From contig JADZDM010000005.1 in the NCBI GenBank assembly GCA_020851035.1, positions 434,001 to 498,000 on the forward strand: a stretch of 64,000 bases of DNA. The letters are read 5' to 3'. Below the pieces are notes generated by a model, which searched no databases, had not been told where the DNA came from, and was given only the letters and a program-made list of their open reading frames with translations. The translations under genes were made by a program, and so were the position numbers. Position 1 is the first letter of the stretch. Each line of letters opens with the position of its first letter. Shown here piece after piece: positions 1 through 8,694 of this stretch. Source of the stretch: Gemmatimonadaceae bacterium. Lineage in GTDB: Bacteria; Gemmatimonadota; Gemmatimonadetes; Gemmatimonadales; Gemmatimonadaceae.

Positions 1-489
1 CTCACCGAGCAGGATGTTCTCCGGCTTGATGTCGCGGTGGATGTAGCCCTGCTGATGGAGGGCGCCGGCGCCGGCCGCGATGGCGCGCGCAATGCGGATG
101 GCTTCGTCGATGGGGAGTTGCCGCTCGGTCTCGATGCGCTGTCGCAGCGACCCGCCGCCGGCGAACGGCATCACGTAGTACAGCGAGCCGTCGACCTCGC
201 CCGACGCGACGAGCGGCATCAGGGTCGCGGCATGGATGTCGCTGGCAATCCTGATCTCGCGCAGGAAGCGATGGGCGCCCAGCGCCTGCGCCACGCCACG
301 TCGCAGGATCTTGAGCGCCACACGCTGCCCATCACTGCGCCGCCGTGCGAGGAGCACGGTGGCCATGCCGCCGCGACCGGCCTCACCCTCGAAGCTGTAT
401 TCACCCTGCAGGCGTTCGGTGACGGCTGCGACGATTGCGTCGTCGTCGTACGCCTCGGGTGCCGCGTCGTGGGTGTCGGCTACGGACAC
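1..489 (-). CDS. Serine/threonine protein kinase, N-terminal part (cut by window edge)
   Basis: This is the first 163 codons of a Hanks-type Ser/Thr kinase; the C-terminus lies beyond position 1. I read it directly from the reverse complement. A glycine-rich loop (GRGGMATV) lies at about residues 38-45, the ATP-binding lysine in VALKILR is near residue 60, and the catalytic loop HRDIKPEN is at about 151-158, so the enzyme should be active. The chosen start is GTG at 489, which overlaps the 3' end of the upstream lipoprotein gene by 10 bp; a longer GTG start near 570 is possible but would overlap more. It is the last visible gene of a three-gene run (metallopeptidase, lipoprotein, kinase). The kinase assignment is firm; its substrate and any C-terminal membrane or sensor domain are not visible. 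Confidence 0.88.
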   Translation of the reverse strand, partial: MSVADTHDAAPEAYDDDAIVAAVTERLQGEYSFEGEAGRGGMATVLLARRRSDGQRVALKILRRGVAQALGAHRFLREIRIASDIHAATLMPLVASGEVDGSLYYVMPFAGGGSLRQRIETERQLPIDEAIRIARAIAAGAGALHQQGYIHRDIKPENILLGE

Positions 490-989
490 GACGCGCCCAT
501 GCGGGCAAGCGTCGAATCGGCGAACCGCCGTTGCCGGGCTGGCACGTCGTCCACCTGCCGTGCCAGGCACAGCGCGGCAATCGCGGAGTCACTGCCGATG
601 GCCCCGAGGGCATCACTGCCGCGGCGGAAGTACAGGGTCCGGAAGCTCACCTTCTGCTGGGTGATGGCCGGTTCCAGCAGTCTCGAACGGCCAATGCGCT
701 TGCGCAGGGTGCGCAGCGTGCTGTCGAGCAACGCCATCCGTGCCGGTGCCGGACCCTGGAGCACGGCCCGGCGCAGCCCCGGGACGGCCACGCTTCCCAT
801 CCCGACCACGGTTGCCCGCTCACCATCGATGCACTCGATGCACTCGAGGTACGCGAGCACGCGCGGGTCGAAGTCAGCCTGGGCGGCACCTGCGGTGACG
901 CCGAACCTGTCCGAGCAGCCGATCGGGGCCAGGGCCAGCAGCGTGAGTGCCGCCCAGCGCTGCACGCGGCGTCGGCGAGGGTTCAGCAT
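480..989 (-). CDS. Small predicted lipoprotein of unknown function
   Basis: A 169-residue protein. The ATG at 989 is preferred over longer readings because it is followed by an arginine-rich n-region, a hydrophobic stretch and a lipobox (LAPIGC, Cys about residue 25), typical of a signal peptidase II substrate. The start overlaps the stop of the upstream metallopeptidase by 7 bp and its 3' end overlaps the kinase start, so the three genes look translationally coupled. The mature part has two close cysteines (LECIECI) and a region resembling a single helical (HEAT-like) repeat, VAVPGLRRAV; I do not recognise a family. It may be a periplasmic partner of the kinase, which is inference from position only. 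Confidence 0.6.
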   Translation of the reverse strand: MLNPRRRRVQRWAALTLLALAPIGCSDRFGVTAGAAQADFDPRVLAYLECIECIDGERATVVGMGSVAVPGLRRAVLQGPAPARMALLDSTLRTLRKRIGRSRLLEPAITQQKVSFRTLYFRRGSDALGAIGSDSAIAALCLARQVDDVPARQRRFADSTLARMGASCP

Positions 990-2569
990 CCGCTGATGAG
1001 CAGGGGGAAGGTCGCTGCCGATCCGCTGCCGCTGACGTGCACGCGTGCCGGCCCGTTCAGGTGTCCGGTGAGGACCGCGCCGCGGAGGTCCGAGTTCGAG
1101 CGAACCACGGTCAGCCTGGACGGATCGTCGCTGTACCACTTCGCTTCCCCCGCGGCGTCAATCGGACTCAGCGTCGCCGTTGCCTCGGTCGCCTCATTGC
1201 ACGTGAGGGTCGTCACCGAGATCGAGGCGACACCGCAGGCCCTCTGCGCCCCGTTGCCGGTGCCCACCGGCGCCCATCGAGCAATGTCCTTGTTCAGTGC
1301 GGGACAGGTGGCGGTGGCCGCCGTCTCGGGACAGCCACAGGCGGTGGTGAACGGCGACTCTCCCGTCGGCGCGAGCCGCTTCCGCAGGCTCGATCCGTCG
1401 GCGGCAGAGGGTCGGTTCACCCACGAGATGCCGTCGAAGGTCATCCGGGTGACCTGTCCGATCGAGAAGTACGCGTTGGGCTCGAGTGTCCCCGCGAATC
1501 GCATGATGTTCGACTTCGTGAAGCCCGCCAGGGGATTGGTATGGCCGAACACTGGGCGGAGCAGACCCAGTGCATGTCCGATCTCGTGCGCCAGCGTGTT
1601 GTGGGCCGAGGCGTCCGGTTTCATCAGGATGATTTCCGGAGCCAGCTCGACGGCGCAGGTCACGCCCTGTTCCTGGGAATCGTCACCCAACACCGCGTAG
1701 ACGTTCAGTCGCCCCGGGGCGTAGAGCGTGGGCGAACGTCGGATCTCCGCCACCGACGAACAATCACCCCCGATGACCGCGAGCTGCTCGGCGGTGGCCA
1801 CCTCCATCTGCACCTCGCCGCCGGATTCACTGTCCACGAACTCGATACCGGCGTGACTATGGTCGTAGGCCTGTTGTGCGGCCGTGAGCTGGGTCTCCAT
1901 GGCGGTCACTTCCTCCGTCGATGCAACGAAGACCCGGACCGGAACACGCAGTGGCAGCGGCGGCAGCGTCACGTGGTGGACGTCGCCAAACGACGCGGTC
2001 CAGGGAAGCGTCGACGCGTCCAGCGAGTAGGCGATCGCATGCCTGGCCGTGAAGACTGCCACGCCTGAAGTGCAGTGGCCGGTCGGGAGCGCATTCTGGG
2101 CGAGTTCGGCGATGCCGATGCCTTGCGCGAGTACATCACCCGAACAGGCCGCGCTGCCCGCCGCGTCCTGCGTGGTGATGTCCAGCATGGCGATCACGTG
2201 CTCATCGGCGGCGTTGCTCGCCGCGACGGCGTCGGCGCAGAGACGCAGCTCGAATCGATTGGCACGGTTCGGGGCGACATCGACAGTCCAGGACGTTCGA
2301 CATCCCGGCCACCCCGCGATGGTGAGGAGGGTGCGCCCCGCCAGGATACGCTCGAAATGCACCTTGCCGACCGCGTCGGTCGTACCGTGCAGCGCGCCCC
2401 CCGCTGAGCCGAGCTGGACCGCGACACCGGCCGCGGGCCCGCCCGTTCGCTGGTCGATGAGGGTGACCAGCACGTCTCCCGTTGGGGCTGTGCCGGACAT
2501 GGGCGTGCACGCGGAGAGCATCGCGGCGAGACACGCTCGCGACATGGCGCGCCAGGTGTTGACGGTCAA
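983..2569 (-). CDS. Predicted lipoprotein zinc metallopeptidase (metzincin-like) with Ig-like flanks
   Basis: A 528-residue exported protein. The N-terminus carries a signal peptide with lipobox MLSAC (Cys about 21); an internal ATG at 2545 could also be the start. Residues about 32-110 look like a carboxypeptidase-regulatory-like beta sandwich. The protease core has HEIGHALGL at about 328-336 and a Met-turn-like NIMRF about 20 residues later. The C-terminal region about 440-528 looks like a bacterial Ig-like (BIG2) domain. In matrixin-type metzincins the zinc motif is HExxHxxGxxH; here the third position is Arg and the next His comes five residues later, so zinc coordination may differ. It is the first gene of the operon with the small lipoprotein and the kinase. 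Confidence 0.72.
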   Translation of the reverse strand: MTVNTWRAMSRACLAAMLSACTPMSGTAPTGDVLVTLIDQRTGGPAAGVAVQLGSAGGALHGTTDAVGKVHFERILAGRTLLTIAGWPGCRTSWTVDVAPNRANRFELRLCADAVAASNAADEHVIAMLDITTQDAAGSAACSGDVLAQGIGIAELAQNALPTGHCTSGVAVFTARHAIAYSLDASTLPWTASFGDVHHVTLPPLPLRVPVRVFVASTEEVTAMETQLTAAQQAYDHSHAGIEFVDSESGGEVQMEVATAEQLAVIGGDCSSVAEIRRSPTLYAPGRLNVYAVLGDDSQEQGVTCAVELAPEIILMKPDASAHNTLAHEIGHALGLLRPVFGHTNPLAGFTKSNIMRFAGTLEPNAYFSIGQVTRMTFDGISWVNRPSAADGSSLRKRLAPTGESPFTTACGCPETAATATCPALNKDIARWAPVGTGNGAQRACGVASISVTTLTCNEATEATATLSPIDAAGEAKWYSDDPSRLTVVRSNSDLRGAVLTGHLNGPARVHVSGSGSAATFPLLISGC

Positions 2570-2970
2570 CCTGCACTCCTCCGACGCGACGACTGAACCC
2601 GCCCCTTGGAGCCTTGGCCAGAGCTCATGCAGCCGCTCCAGTATGGGAGTTGCGCCGCTCGTGCGCCAGCACGCGTCCCCCGGGACGATACCCGACGCAC
2701 GAATGCTCGAGTCTCAGCCAGTGACACGCTCTTCCTGCTCGATCACTGCCGTCGTGCGGTCAGCAGCTCGGATACCATGCTCGAGATCGTCTGGCCTACG
2801 CGCTGGTGCTCGCTGGGACCGGCGTGGCGGTGTGGGGCGCCGGCGCATGGCTGCAGCCGCTGGCGGCGCTGCAGGTGAGTGGTGCCGCCGTCGCTCTGGT
2901 GTTCGCGTGGGAGGTGGCGGGAGTGCTGGAAACGCTGGTGCAGCAGCGGCGCTGAGCGAGCGCCGTGGCG
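2570..2970. other. Intergenic region with a possible decayed small membrane-protein ORF
   Basis: No convincing complete gene. On the plus strand a reading frame open from 2725 and ending at the TGA at 2953-2955 encodes two hydrophobic stretches (around LAYALVLAGTGVAVWGAG and VSGAAVALVFAWEVAG) followed by a QQRR tail, with coding-like G/C at third positions from about 2790. It has no ATG; the only in-frame GTG near the start (2806) lacks a ribosome binding site. An ATG at 2777 is in the neighbouring frame. It could be a frameshifted remnant or chance. The rest should hold the promoter of the metallopeptidase operon, but I see no clear boxes. Confidence 0.3.
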
Positions 2971-4812
2971 CTAGCCGACGTCGATGAGCAGGGTGCCGAC
3001 GGGCGTGCGCGTGAAGCGATGTGACAGCAGGAACGCCACGCACATCGTGAGTGCCGAGAGTGCGACCGCGCTCATCATCACCGCCGGTGTGTCGAAGGTG
3101 GGTGCGCCGGGCACCACGCGCGGCAGCACATCCCACGCGACCTGGCCCATCCACGCGCCGAACAGCGAGCCACCCAGTGCCACGAGCGCGGCGCGCGAGA
3201 GGACCAGGGCGTGGATGTCGCGGCGCCGCGCACCGACGGCACGCCGCACGCCGAGTTCGCGCTGTTGGGAGTCGAGCCAGAGCCGCAGCATTGCCACCAG
3301 CCCGCCGATGGCGATGAGTGCCGTGAGTGCGCCCGCGCCGAGCAGCACGACGGTGAACCAGCGGATGGCGCGGGACTCGGGGGCGAGCCGTTCCGCGATC
3401 GTGCTGGCGGTGGCCAGTGGTGTGCCGAGTGCACGCAGCGCGTCAGGTGACACTGGCGCGGTGCCGGTCGCGACCTCGACCTGCTGCACGGGATGCTGCA
3501 GGATGCTGACGTAGACCGCGGCCCTGGGAGCCAGCTCGCTGCCGAGCCCCTGTGCGTCGGCGTCGCTGACGACGCCGACGACGGTGAACCAGGTGTCGCC
3601 GAGCCGCCTGAGCTGGATGCGGCGCCCGACAGCGCGTCCGTCCTGGAACATGTCGCGTGCGAGGGTCGCGCTCACGACGGCCACCAGCGGCGCGTCCCAG
3701 CGATCACCATCGTTCAGGGCACGGCCGGCCAGCACCTGCAGCCCGCTGATGGCGAACGAATCGCCGCTGACTGCGTGGTGCGACGCGGGATCGGTGCGGT
3801 AGCGCGCCGGCATGCCGCCCAACGCACACTCGCCGCAGTCGGTCATCACCAGCGCGGTGGTGCCGAACCCGCGGTGCGTGCCACTGGAGCCGAGGCCCAC
3901 GCGCAGGCCGGGCGCGGCGGCGTGCTGCGCGTCGAGGAAGGTCGCGAACCGCATCGCGCGTGACAGTGCATCGCCGTCCGCAGCGCGCACGTCCTGCAGC
4001 ACCGTGGCGGGATCCGCTGCGGCCTGCGTGGTGGTGGCGAGACCGCGCTGCGCATCGAGCCGGTGCAGCGTCACGCCGCCGGCCACCACCACCAGTGCCG
4101 CGCCGAGCTGGATGGCGGGGATGATGAGGGTGAGCGGCCGGCGATCGTCGTCCACGAGGCGGGTGGTGGCGAGGGCGCGGATCATCAGCAGCGGTGACAC
4201 CAGCACCAGTGCGGCGACGCCGAGCGTGGTGGCGATGGCCTGCGCGGAACCGGCGGCGGCGATGCTTCCGGGCCAGGTGGCGCGCAGTGCGGCCGTGGCC
4301 AGCAGCGCGAGCATCATCCCGGCGAAGAGTGCGATTCCCGCCAGTGCGCCGGCCTCGAGGAACAGGGCACCGAGCACCAGGCGTCGCGACGCGCCGACCG
4401 AGCGCGCGACGATCACCTCGCCGCTGCGCGCGGCGGTGCGCGCGAGATGGAGGGCGACCAGCGTGGCCGCGCCGACCATCAACGTGAGGAGGACAGCGCC
4501 GCGCACGATGCCGACGAGCTGCGCGAGCGCGAGCTGCTGCAGCTGCGGCCAGACGACGGCGCTGCCGCCCCAATCGGCGAGGAGGGTGCGCGTGCTGCCG
4601 AGGGCGAGCGTGAGGGAGGGCGCGGCGGCGGTGCCGCCCAGCAGCAGCAGCGCGGGCACCGAGCCCGCGAGGGTCAGCGCTGCCGTGAGTACCACCAGCG
4701 TGCCGGTGCCGGCGTGCCAGCGGAGGGCGAGGAGGGCGGCGCTGCGGCGGGCGACGGAGGCGCTCATGAATCGGGGGCCGGGGCGGAGGCGGGTGGGGAT
4801 CGTGATGGACAT
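2971..4812 (-). CDS. MacB/FtsX-type ABC transporter permease (orphan)
   Basis: A 613-residue inner-membrane protein. It starts with a basic segment, then a transmembrane helix, a second helix near residues 100-125 followed by the conserved coupling region RSVGASRRLVLGALFLEAG, more helices to about 240, a large extracytoplasmic domain (about 250-470) of the MacB periplasmic core kind, and a C-terminal FtsX block with its own coupling sequence RELGVRRAVGARRRDIHALV and three to four helices. The duplicated permease layout matches the single-chain ADOP-like permeases common in Acidobacteria and Gemmatimonadota. AGGGA lies about 6 bp before ATG 4812; ATG 4767 is an alternative. No ATPase gene is adjacent, so it must use one encoded elsewhere if it is a transporter or mechanotransmission component. 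Confidence 0.8.
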   Translation of the reverse strand: MSITIPTRLRPGPRFMSASVARRSAALLALRWHAGTGTLVVLTAALTLAGSVPALLLLGGTAAAPSLTLALGSTRTLLADWGGSAVVWPQLQQLALAQLVGIVRGAVLLTLMVGAATLVALHLARTAARSGEVIVARSVGASRRLVLGALFLEAGALAGIALFAGMMLALLATAALRATWPGSIAAAGSAQAIATTLGVAALVLVSPLLMIRALATTRLVDDDRRPLTLIIPAIQLGAALVVVAGGVTLHRLDAQRGLATTTQAAADPATVLQDVRAADGDALSRAMRFATFLDAQHAAAPGLRVGLGSSGTHRGFGTTALVMTDCGECALGGMPARYRTDPASHHAVSGDSFAISGLQVLAGRALNDGDRWDAPLVAVVSATLARDMFQDGRAVGRRIQLRRLGDTWFTVVGVVSDADAQGLGSELAPRAAVYVSILQHPVQQVEVATGTAPVSPDALRALGTPLATASTIAERLAPESRAIRWFTVVLLGAGALTALIAIGGLVAMLRLWLDSQQRELGVRRAVGARRRDIHALVLSRAALVALGGSLFGAWMGQVAWDVLPRVVPGAPTFDTPAVMMSAVALSALTMCVAFLLSHRFTRTPVGTLLIDVG

Positions 4813-4867
4813 TACTGTCCCTGCCCACGGTTTGCTTCAAGGGGCCGGTGCAACCATCGCCCGGTGG

Positions 4868-5290
4868 TCAGACCGCCGGGTCACCGCGGTCGGTGACGTT
4901 CTGGAGCCGCACCCGCCCCTGCGCCACGATGCGGCCCTTGTCGTCGCGGATCCAGGCTTCCCACAACTGGTTCGTGCGCCCGCGCGAGATGGGGCGCGCT
5001 TCGGCGAACAGCTTGCCGGCCTTCGTCGCGCGCACGAAGCTGGTGTGATTCTCGAGTCCCACCGCCAGCATCCCCATGGGGTGCGCGTACATCAGCGCCC
5101 CCACCGACGTGAGTGTCTCGATCACCCCGCAGTGCACCCCGCCGTGCACCAGGCCGAATGGCTGCAGGTGCTGGTCCGCGATCTCGAACTCACATTTCAC
5201 CTCGTCCTCGCTGACGGCGGTGTAGACGAGGTGCATCGCACGGCTCCAGCCCTGCAGCGCGTTCAGTTGTTCGAGGGTCAGCAGGGCCAT
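4868..5290 (-). CDS. PaaI-family hotdog-fold thioesterase
   Basis: A 140-residue single-domain protein. The segment FGLVHGGVHCGVIET (about residues 45-60) is the helix-start signature of the 4HBT/PaaI family, which hydrolyses acyl- or aryl-CoA thioesters. The rest has the alternating strand pattern of a hotdog fold, for example GRIVAQGRVRLQNV near the end. No signal peptide, so cytoplasmic. It is separated from the anthranilate-CoA operon by about 6 kb and there is no evidence of co-regulation, but such enzymes often rescue CoA from dead-end thioesters. Substrate cannot be told from sequence. Confidence 0.85.
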   Translation of the reverse strand: MALLTLEQLNALQGWSRAMHLVYTAVSEDEVKCEFEIADQHLQPFGLVHGGVHCGVIETLTSVGALMYAHPMGMLAVGLENHTSFVRATKAGKLFAEARPISRGRTNQLWEAWIRDDKGRIVAQGRVRLQNVTDRGDPAV

Positions 5291-5364
5291 CGGGAGCGGT
5301 GGGGTGAGGGAACGAAAGGCACCGGCGGTGAGCGGACCACCGGCGCCGTGGACAGCGGATGCCG

Positions 5365-7326
5365 TCAGCGGTTCGCGCGGTAGCCGAACGGGTACAGCGG
5401 CGACGGGCTGTCGTACGGCACGTCCCCCTTCTGGGCCTGCACCGCCTCCATCGACCGTGGCAGCTCGAACGGCAGGCGCCCCACGGGACGCACCCGGCCG
5501 GTGAGTGCCTCGAACAGCGCCACGTCGCTCACGCCGAACTCGCCGATGAGGACCTTCGCCAGCGGCTGCAGGTTGGTGAGGATCGCAGGCCGGTCGAGGT
5601 ACACGACCACGATCACCGGCACCTTCGCCGCGGTGGCCTTGATCATCATGAAGGTGGAGTCGGACTCCTTGAAGTCCAGGTCACCCTCGTGCTGGAAGCT
5701 GCCGAAGAAGAAGGTGGGATGCAGCCGCTGGAACGGGGCCGCCACGCGGATCACGGCCACGTCGGCGTCCTCGGCACGACCCACCACCGTGTAGCCGCGC
5801 CCGCGGGCCACGGCCGTGTCCACGCCATGCAGGAAGAGCTTCGCGCCCGAGCGCGGGAGCATCTGCGCGCCGCGCGCGTTCTGCAGCACCACCAGTGCGC
5901 GCGACTGCGCCGCCATCGCCTCGCGGATCTTCTCCGGCGAGCCGACGATGGTGGCGGCCTTTGCCGCGTCCACGTACGGGTTCTCGAACAGCCCCTGGTC
6001 GAACTTGACGACCATCACGCGGCGCGCCGCCTCGGCGAGGCGTTCCTCGGTGAGCAGGCCGGCCTTCACGGCATCGAGGAACGGCTGTGGATCGTCCACG
6101 CCGCCGAACTGGTCGATGCCGGCGTTCATGCCCTTCGCGAACCGCTGGCCCTTGGTCAGCGACTCGACGCCCCACGGCATCGCGATCTGCTGCGGCGCCT
6201 GGCGCGGCTGGCCGGTGATGCAGGCGTCGATGCAGTCCTGCGTGATGGCCCAGTCGGAGAGCACCATGCCGCGGAACCGGTGCGTGCCGCGCAACAGGCC
6301 GGCGAGGAGCTGGGTGTTGAAGCCGGCGCCGACGGCCTCCACCGGCGTGCCGTCGATCTTCAGCCCGTCGAGGATGTTGTACGTCGGCATCACGCCCACC
6401 ACGCCCGACGCGATCGCGCCGAGGAACGGCGTGACGTGATCCTGGAATCGGTCGCCGGGGAAGCGGGAATAGCGGCCGTAGTAGTTGTGGCCGTCGAAGC
6501 CGTCCACGGCGGCACCGTATCCCACCCAGTGCTTCACGATGGTGGCGACACCGTTGCGGGCGAGGCCGGTGGTGCTGCCTTGCATGCCCTGGGTGTACGC
6601 CGTCACCATGGCGCCGACGCGCGCGGGCGACTCGCCGAAGGTGCCGGTGATGCGTGACCAGCGCGGCTCGGTGCCGAGGTCGGCCTGCGGCGAGAGTGCC
6701 ATGTGGATGCCGACCGCGCGGTATTCGTCGCGCACGATGCTCGCGAAACGCTTCACGAGCATCGGATCATCCAGCGCGCCGAGGCCGAGGGTCTCCGGCC
6801 ACTGGGAGAAGCCGGCAGTGCTGCCGGTGGCACCGACCACGACCTGGAAATGGCTGCGCGGGTCGGTGCTGATCGTCAGTGGAATGCCGAGCCGGTCGCG
6901 CTCGGCGATGGCCTGCAGCGCGTTGTTCTGCGCCGCGAAGTCCGACGGTGGCAGCGACAGGCGCGTGATCATGCTGTTGACGTGCCGGCCGAGGATCGCG
7001 GCGGCGACGGCGGTGGTGTCGTACTCGCGCCCCATGCCCATCGGGTTGCCGGCGGCGGCGGCCGAGCCGTGGAGCGCGGCGCCGGCCTTCTCCTCGAGCG
7101 TCATGCGCCCGACGAGGTCCGCGGCGCGGGCGGCCGAGGGCAGGCGCCAGTCTTCGTACGGCTCGAGGGTGCCGTTGCGATTGAGGTCGCGGAAGCGGCG
7201 GCCGTCGATGGTGAGGATCGGTCCGGCGGCGGAGCGCACCTCGGGCTGGGCACCGCGCTGGGCGGCCAGCGGCAGCGCGGCGAGCAGCAGCGGCAGGGTG
7301 CTGAGGAATGAACGCGACAGGGTCAT
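5365..7326 (-). CDS. Exported glycoside hydrolase family 3 protein
   Basis: A 653-residue protein with a Sec signal peptide ending near LAAQ (residue about 23). It has the GH3 N-terminal barrel and C-terminal alpha/beta sandwich. The nucleophile is expected at Asp358 in VLSDWA, and KHWVGYG (about 265) matches the conserved Lys-His region. GH3 enzymes are retaining beta-glycosidases (beta-glucosidase, beta-xylosidase and related). After the signal peptide a short insert DLNRNGTLEPYEDW resembles a calcium-binding loop seen in many GH3 proteins that begin 'NRNGxLDxYEDW'. A TAGTAT hexamer on the minus strand near 7393-7398 could be its -10 box. Likely a periplasmic or surface oligosaccharide hydrolase; the sugar is unknown. 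Confidence 0.9.
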   Translation of the reverse strand: MTLSRSFLSTLPLLLAALPLAAQRGAQPEVRSAAGPILTIDGRRFRDLNRNGTLEPYEDWRLPSAARAADLVGRMTLEEKAGAALHGSAAAAGNPMGMGREYDTTAVAAAILGRHVNSMITRLSLPPSDFAAQNNALQAIAERDRLGIPLTISTDPRSHFQVVVGATGSTAGFSQWPETLGLGALDDPMLVKRFASIVRDEYRAVGIHMALSPQADLGTEPRWSRITGTFGESPARVGAMVTAYTQGMQGSTTGLARNGVATIVKHWVGYGAAVDGFDGHNYYGRYSRFPGDRFQDHVTPFLGAIASGVVGVMPTYNILDGLKIDGTPVEAVGAGFNTQLLAGLLRGTHRFRGMVLSDWAITQDCIDACITGQPRQAPQQIAMPWGVESLTKGQRFAKGMNAGIDQFGGVDDPQPFLDAVKAGLLTEERLAEAARRVMVVKFDQGLFENPYVDAAKAATIVGSPEKIREAMAAQSRALVVLQNARGAQMLPRSGAKLFLHGVDTAVARGRGYTVVGRAEDADVAVIRVAAPFQRLHPTFFFGSFQHEGDLDFKESDSTFMMIKATAAKVPVIVVVYLDRPAILTNLQPLAKVLIGEFGVSDVALFEALTGRVRPVGRLPFELPRSMEAVQAQKGDVPYDSPSPLYPFGYRANR

Positions 7327-7430
7327 GAGCGGGGGGTGGTGGCGGCACGAACCGGCGGGTCCCGGCGACCGGGACGGCCACAGCGCTGCCGAATACTATG
7401 TGTCCCGTGCCGTGCGCGAGCCCGCGGGCC

Positions 7431-8690
7431 TCAGGAGAGCTCGTCGATGCGGCGCTGGAGGAAGCGGCGCTCGGGGTCCTGGCGCGCCAGGCCCAGCGCG
7501 ATCCGGTACGACGCGAGCGCGTCGTCCGTCCGGCCGCAGCGGCGACAGAGGTCCGCGCGGGCGGCGTGAGCGAGGTGATAGCCGGCGAGGGTGGTGCCGG
7601 CCAGCAGCGCGTCGATCGCCGCCAGCCCGGCCTGGACGTCGCCGCACATCGCGATGGCCACGGCTCGGTTGAGGGCGACCACCGGCGTGTGTTCCACGCG
7701 CAGGAGCACGTCGTACAACCCCACCACCTGCCGCCAGTCGGTGGCCGCGGCGGTGGGCGCCTCGGCGTGCACGGCCGCGATCGCGGCCTGCAGCGTGTAC
7801 GGCCCGAACCGGCGCGAACGGAGGGCGCCCTGCACGAGGGTCGATCCCTCGATGATCATCGCGCGGTCCCAGCGCGTGCGGTCCTGTGCCTCGAGGAGCA
7901 CCAGCTCGCCATCGGCGCCGGTGCGTGAGACGCGCCGCGAACTGTGCAGGAGCATCAGCGCCAGCAGCCCCTCCACCTCGGGCTCGGGGAGCAGCCCGCG
8001 CAGCAGGCGCGCGAGGCGGATGGCCTCGGCGGAGAGGTCATGGCGGGTGACGGCGGCGCCGGCGCTGGCGGAATACCCTTCGTTGAAGACCAGGTAGATC
8101 ACCTGCAGCACCGTGTGCAGCCGTTCCGGCAGCGTGGGCAGGTCCGGAACCTGGTACGGGATGCGTGCCACGCGGATCTTCTGCTTCGCGCGCACGATGC
8201 GCTGGGCGATGGTGGATGGCGCGGTGAGGTATGCGCGAGCGATCTCCTCGGTGGTGAGGCCGCAGACCTCGCGCAGGGTGAGCGCGACCTGTGCATCGGC
8301 GGCGAGCGCCGGATGGCAGCAGGTGAAGACCAGGCGGAGCTGGTCGTCGCGGACGTCGGGGTCGTCGTCCCCCGCGTCGCTGGGGCCGGGGTGCAGCGAC
8401 GCGGCCACGTCGTGCGCCGCGTGCTCGAGCCGCGCGTGTCGGCGGCCGGCGTCGATGGCGCGGAAGCGGGCGGTGGAGATGAGCCATGACCGCGGGTTGG
8501 CTGGCACGCCGTCGCGATGCCACCGCTCGAGTGCCACCGTGAATGCGTCGTGCATCGCCTCCTCGGCGCGGTCGAAGTCACCGAGGAGGCGGATGAGCGT
8601 GGCGAGCACGCGACGTGACTCGGTGCGGTAGACCGCATCCACGCGGGTGCGGAGCGTGACCTCACCGTCCGTGTGGCCACGTTCCGTCAT
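7431..8690 (-). CDS. ECF RNA polymerase sigma factor, ECF42-type with C-terminal extension
   Basis: About 419 residues, twice the length of a normal ECF sigma factor. Region 2 (about residues 15-90, RAEEAMHDAFTVALERW and SWLISTARFRAIDAGRR) and region 4 (about 130-185, TLREVCGLTTEEIARAYL) are clear. The remaining 230 residues are helical and TPR-like, the extension that defines the ECF42 (COG4941) group. This group is known to lack a classical anti-sigma factor and to be encoded beside YCII/DGPF-domain proteins. The gene immediately upstream here is such a protein (one base between its stop and a GTG at 8693, with ATG at 8690), so the pair is an ECF42 module. Targets are unknown. Confidence 0.92.
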   Translation of the reverse strand: MTERGHTDGEVTLRTRVDAVYRTESRRVLATLIRLLGDFDRAEEAMHDAFTVALERWHRDGVPANPRSWLISTARFRAIDAGRRHARLEHAAHDVAASLHPGPSDAGDDDPDVRDDQLRLVFTCCHPALAADAQVALTLREVCGLTTEEIARAYLTAPSTIAQRIVRAKQKIRVARIPYQVPDLPTLPERLHTVLQVIYLVFNEGYSASAGAAVTRHDLSAEAIRLARLLRGLLPEPEVEGLLALMLLHSSRRVSRTGADGELVLLEAQDRTRWDRAMIIEGSTLVQGALRSRRFGPYTLQAAIAAVHAEAPTAAATDWRQVVGLYDVLLRVEHTPVVALNRAVAIAMCGDVQAGLAAIDALLAGTTLAGYHLAHAARADLCRRCGRTDDALASYRIALGLARQDPERRFLQRRIDELS

Positions 8691-8694
8691 CACC

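Noticed and set aside
37-2068. Long plus-strand open frames across the kinase, lipoprotein and metallopeptidase genes
   Set aside because: They are Arg/Gly/Pro-rich antisense readings of the minus-strand genes, a normal by-product of very high GC content; they lack domains and ribosome binding sites.
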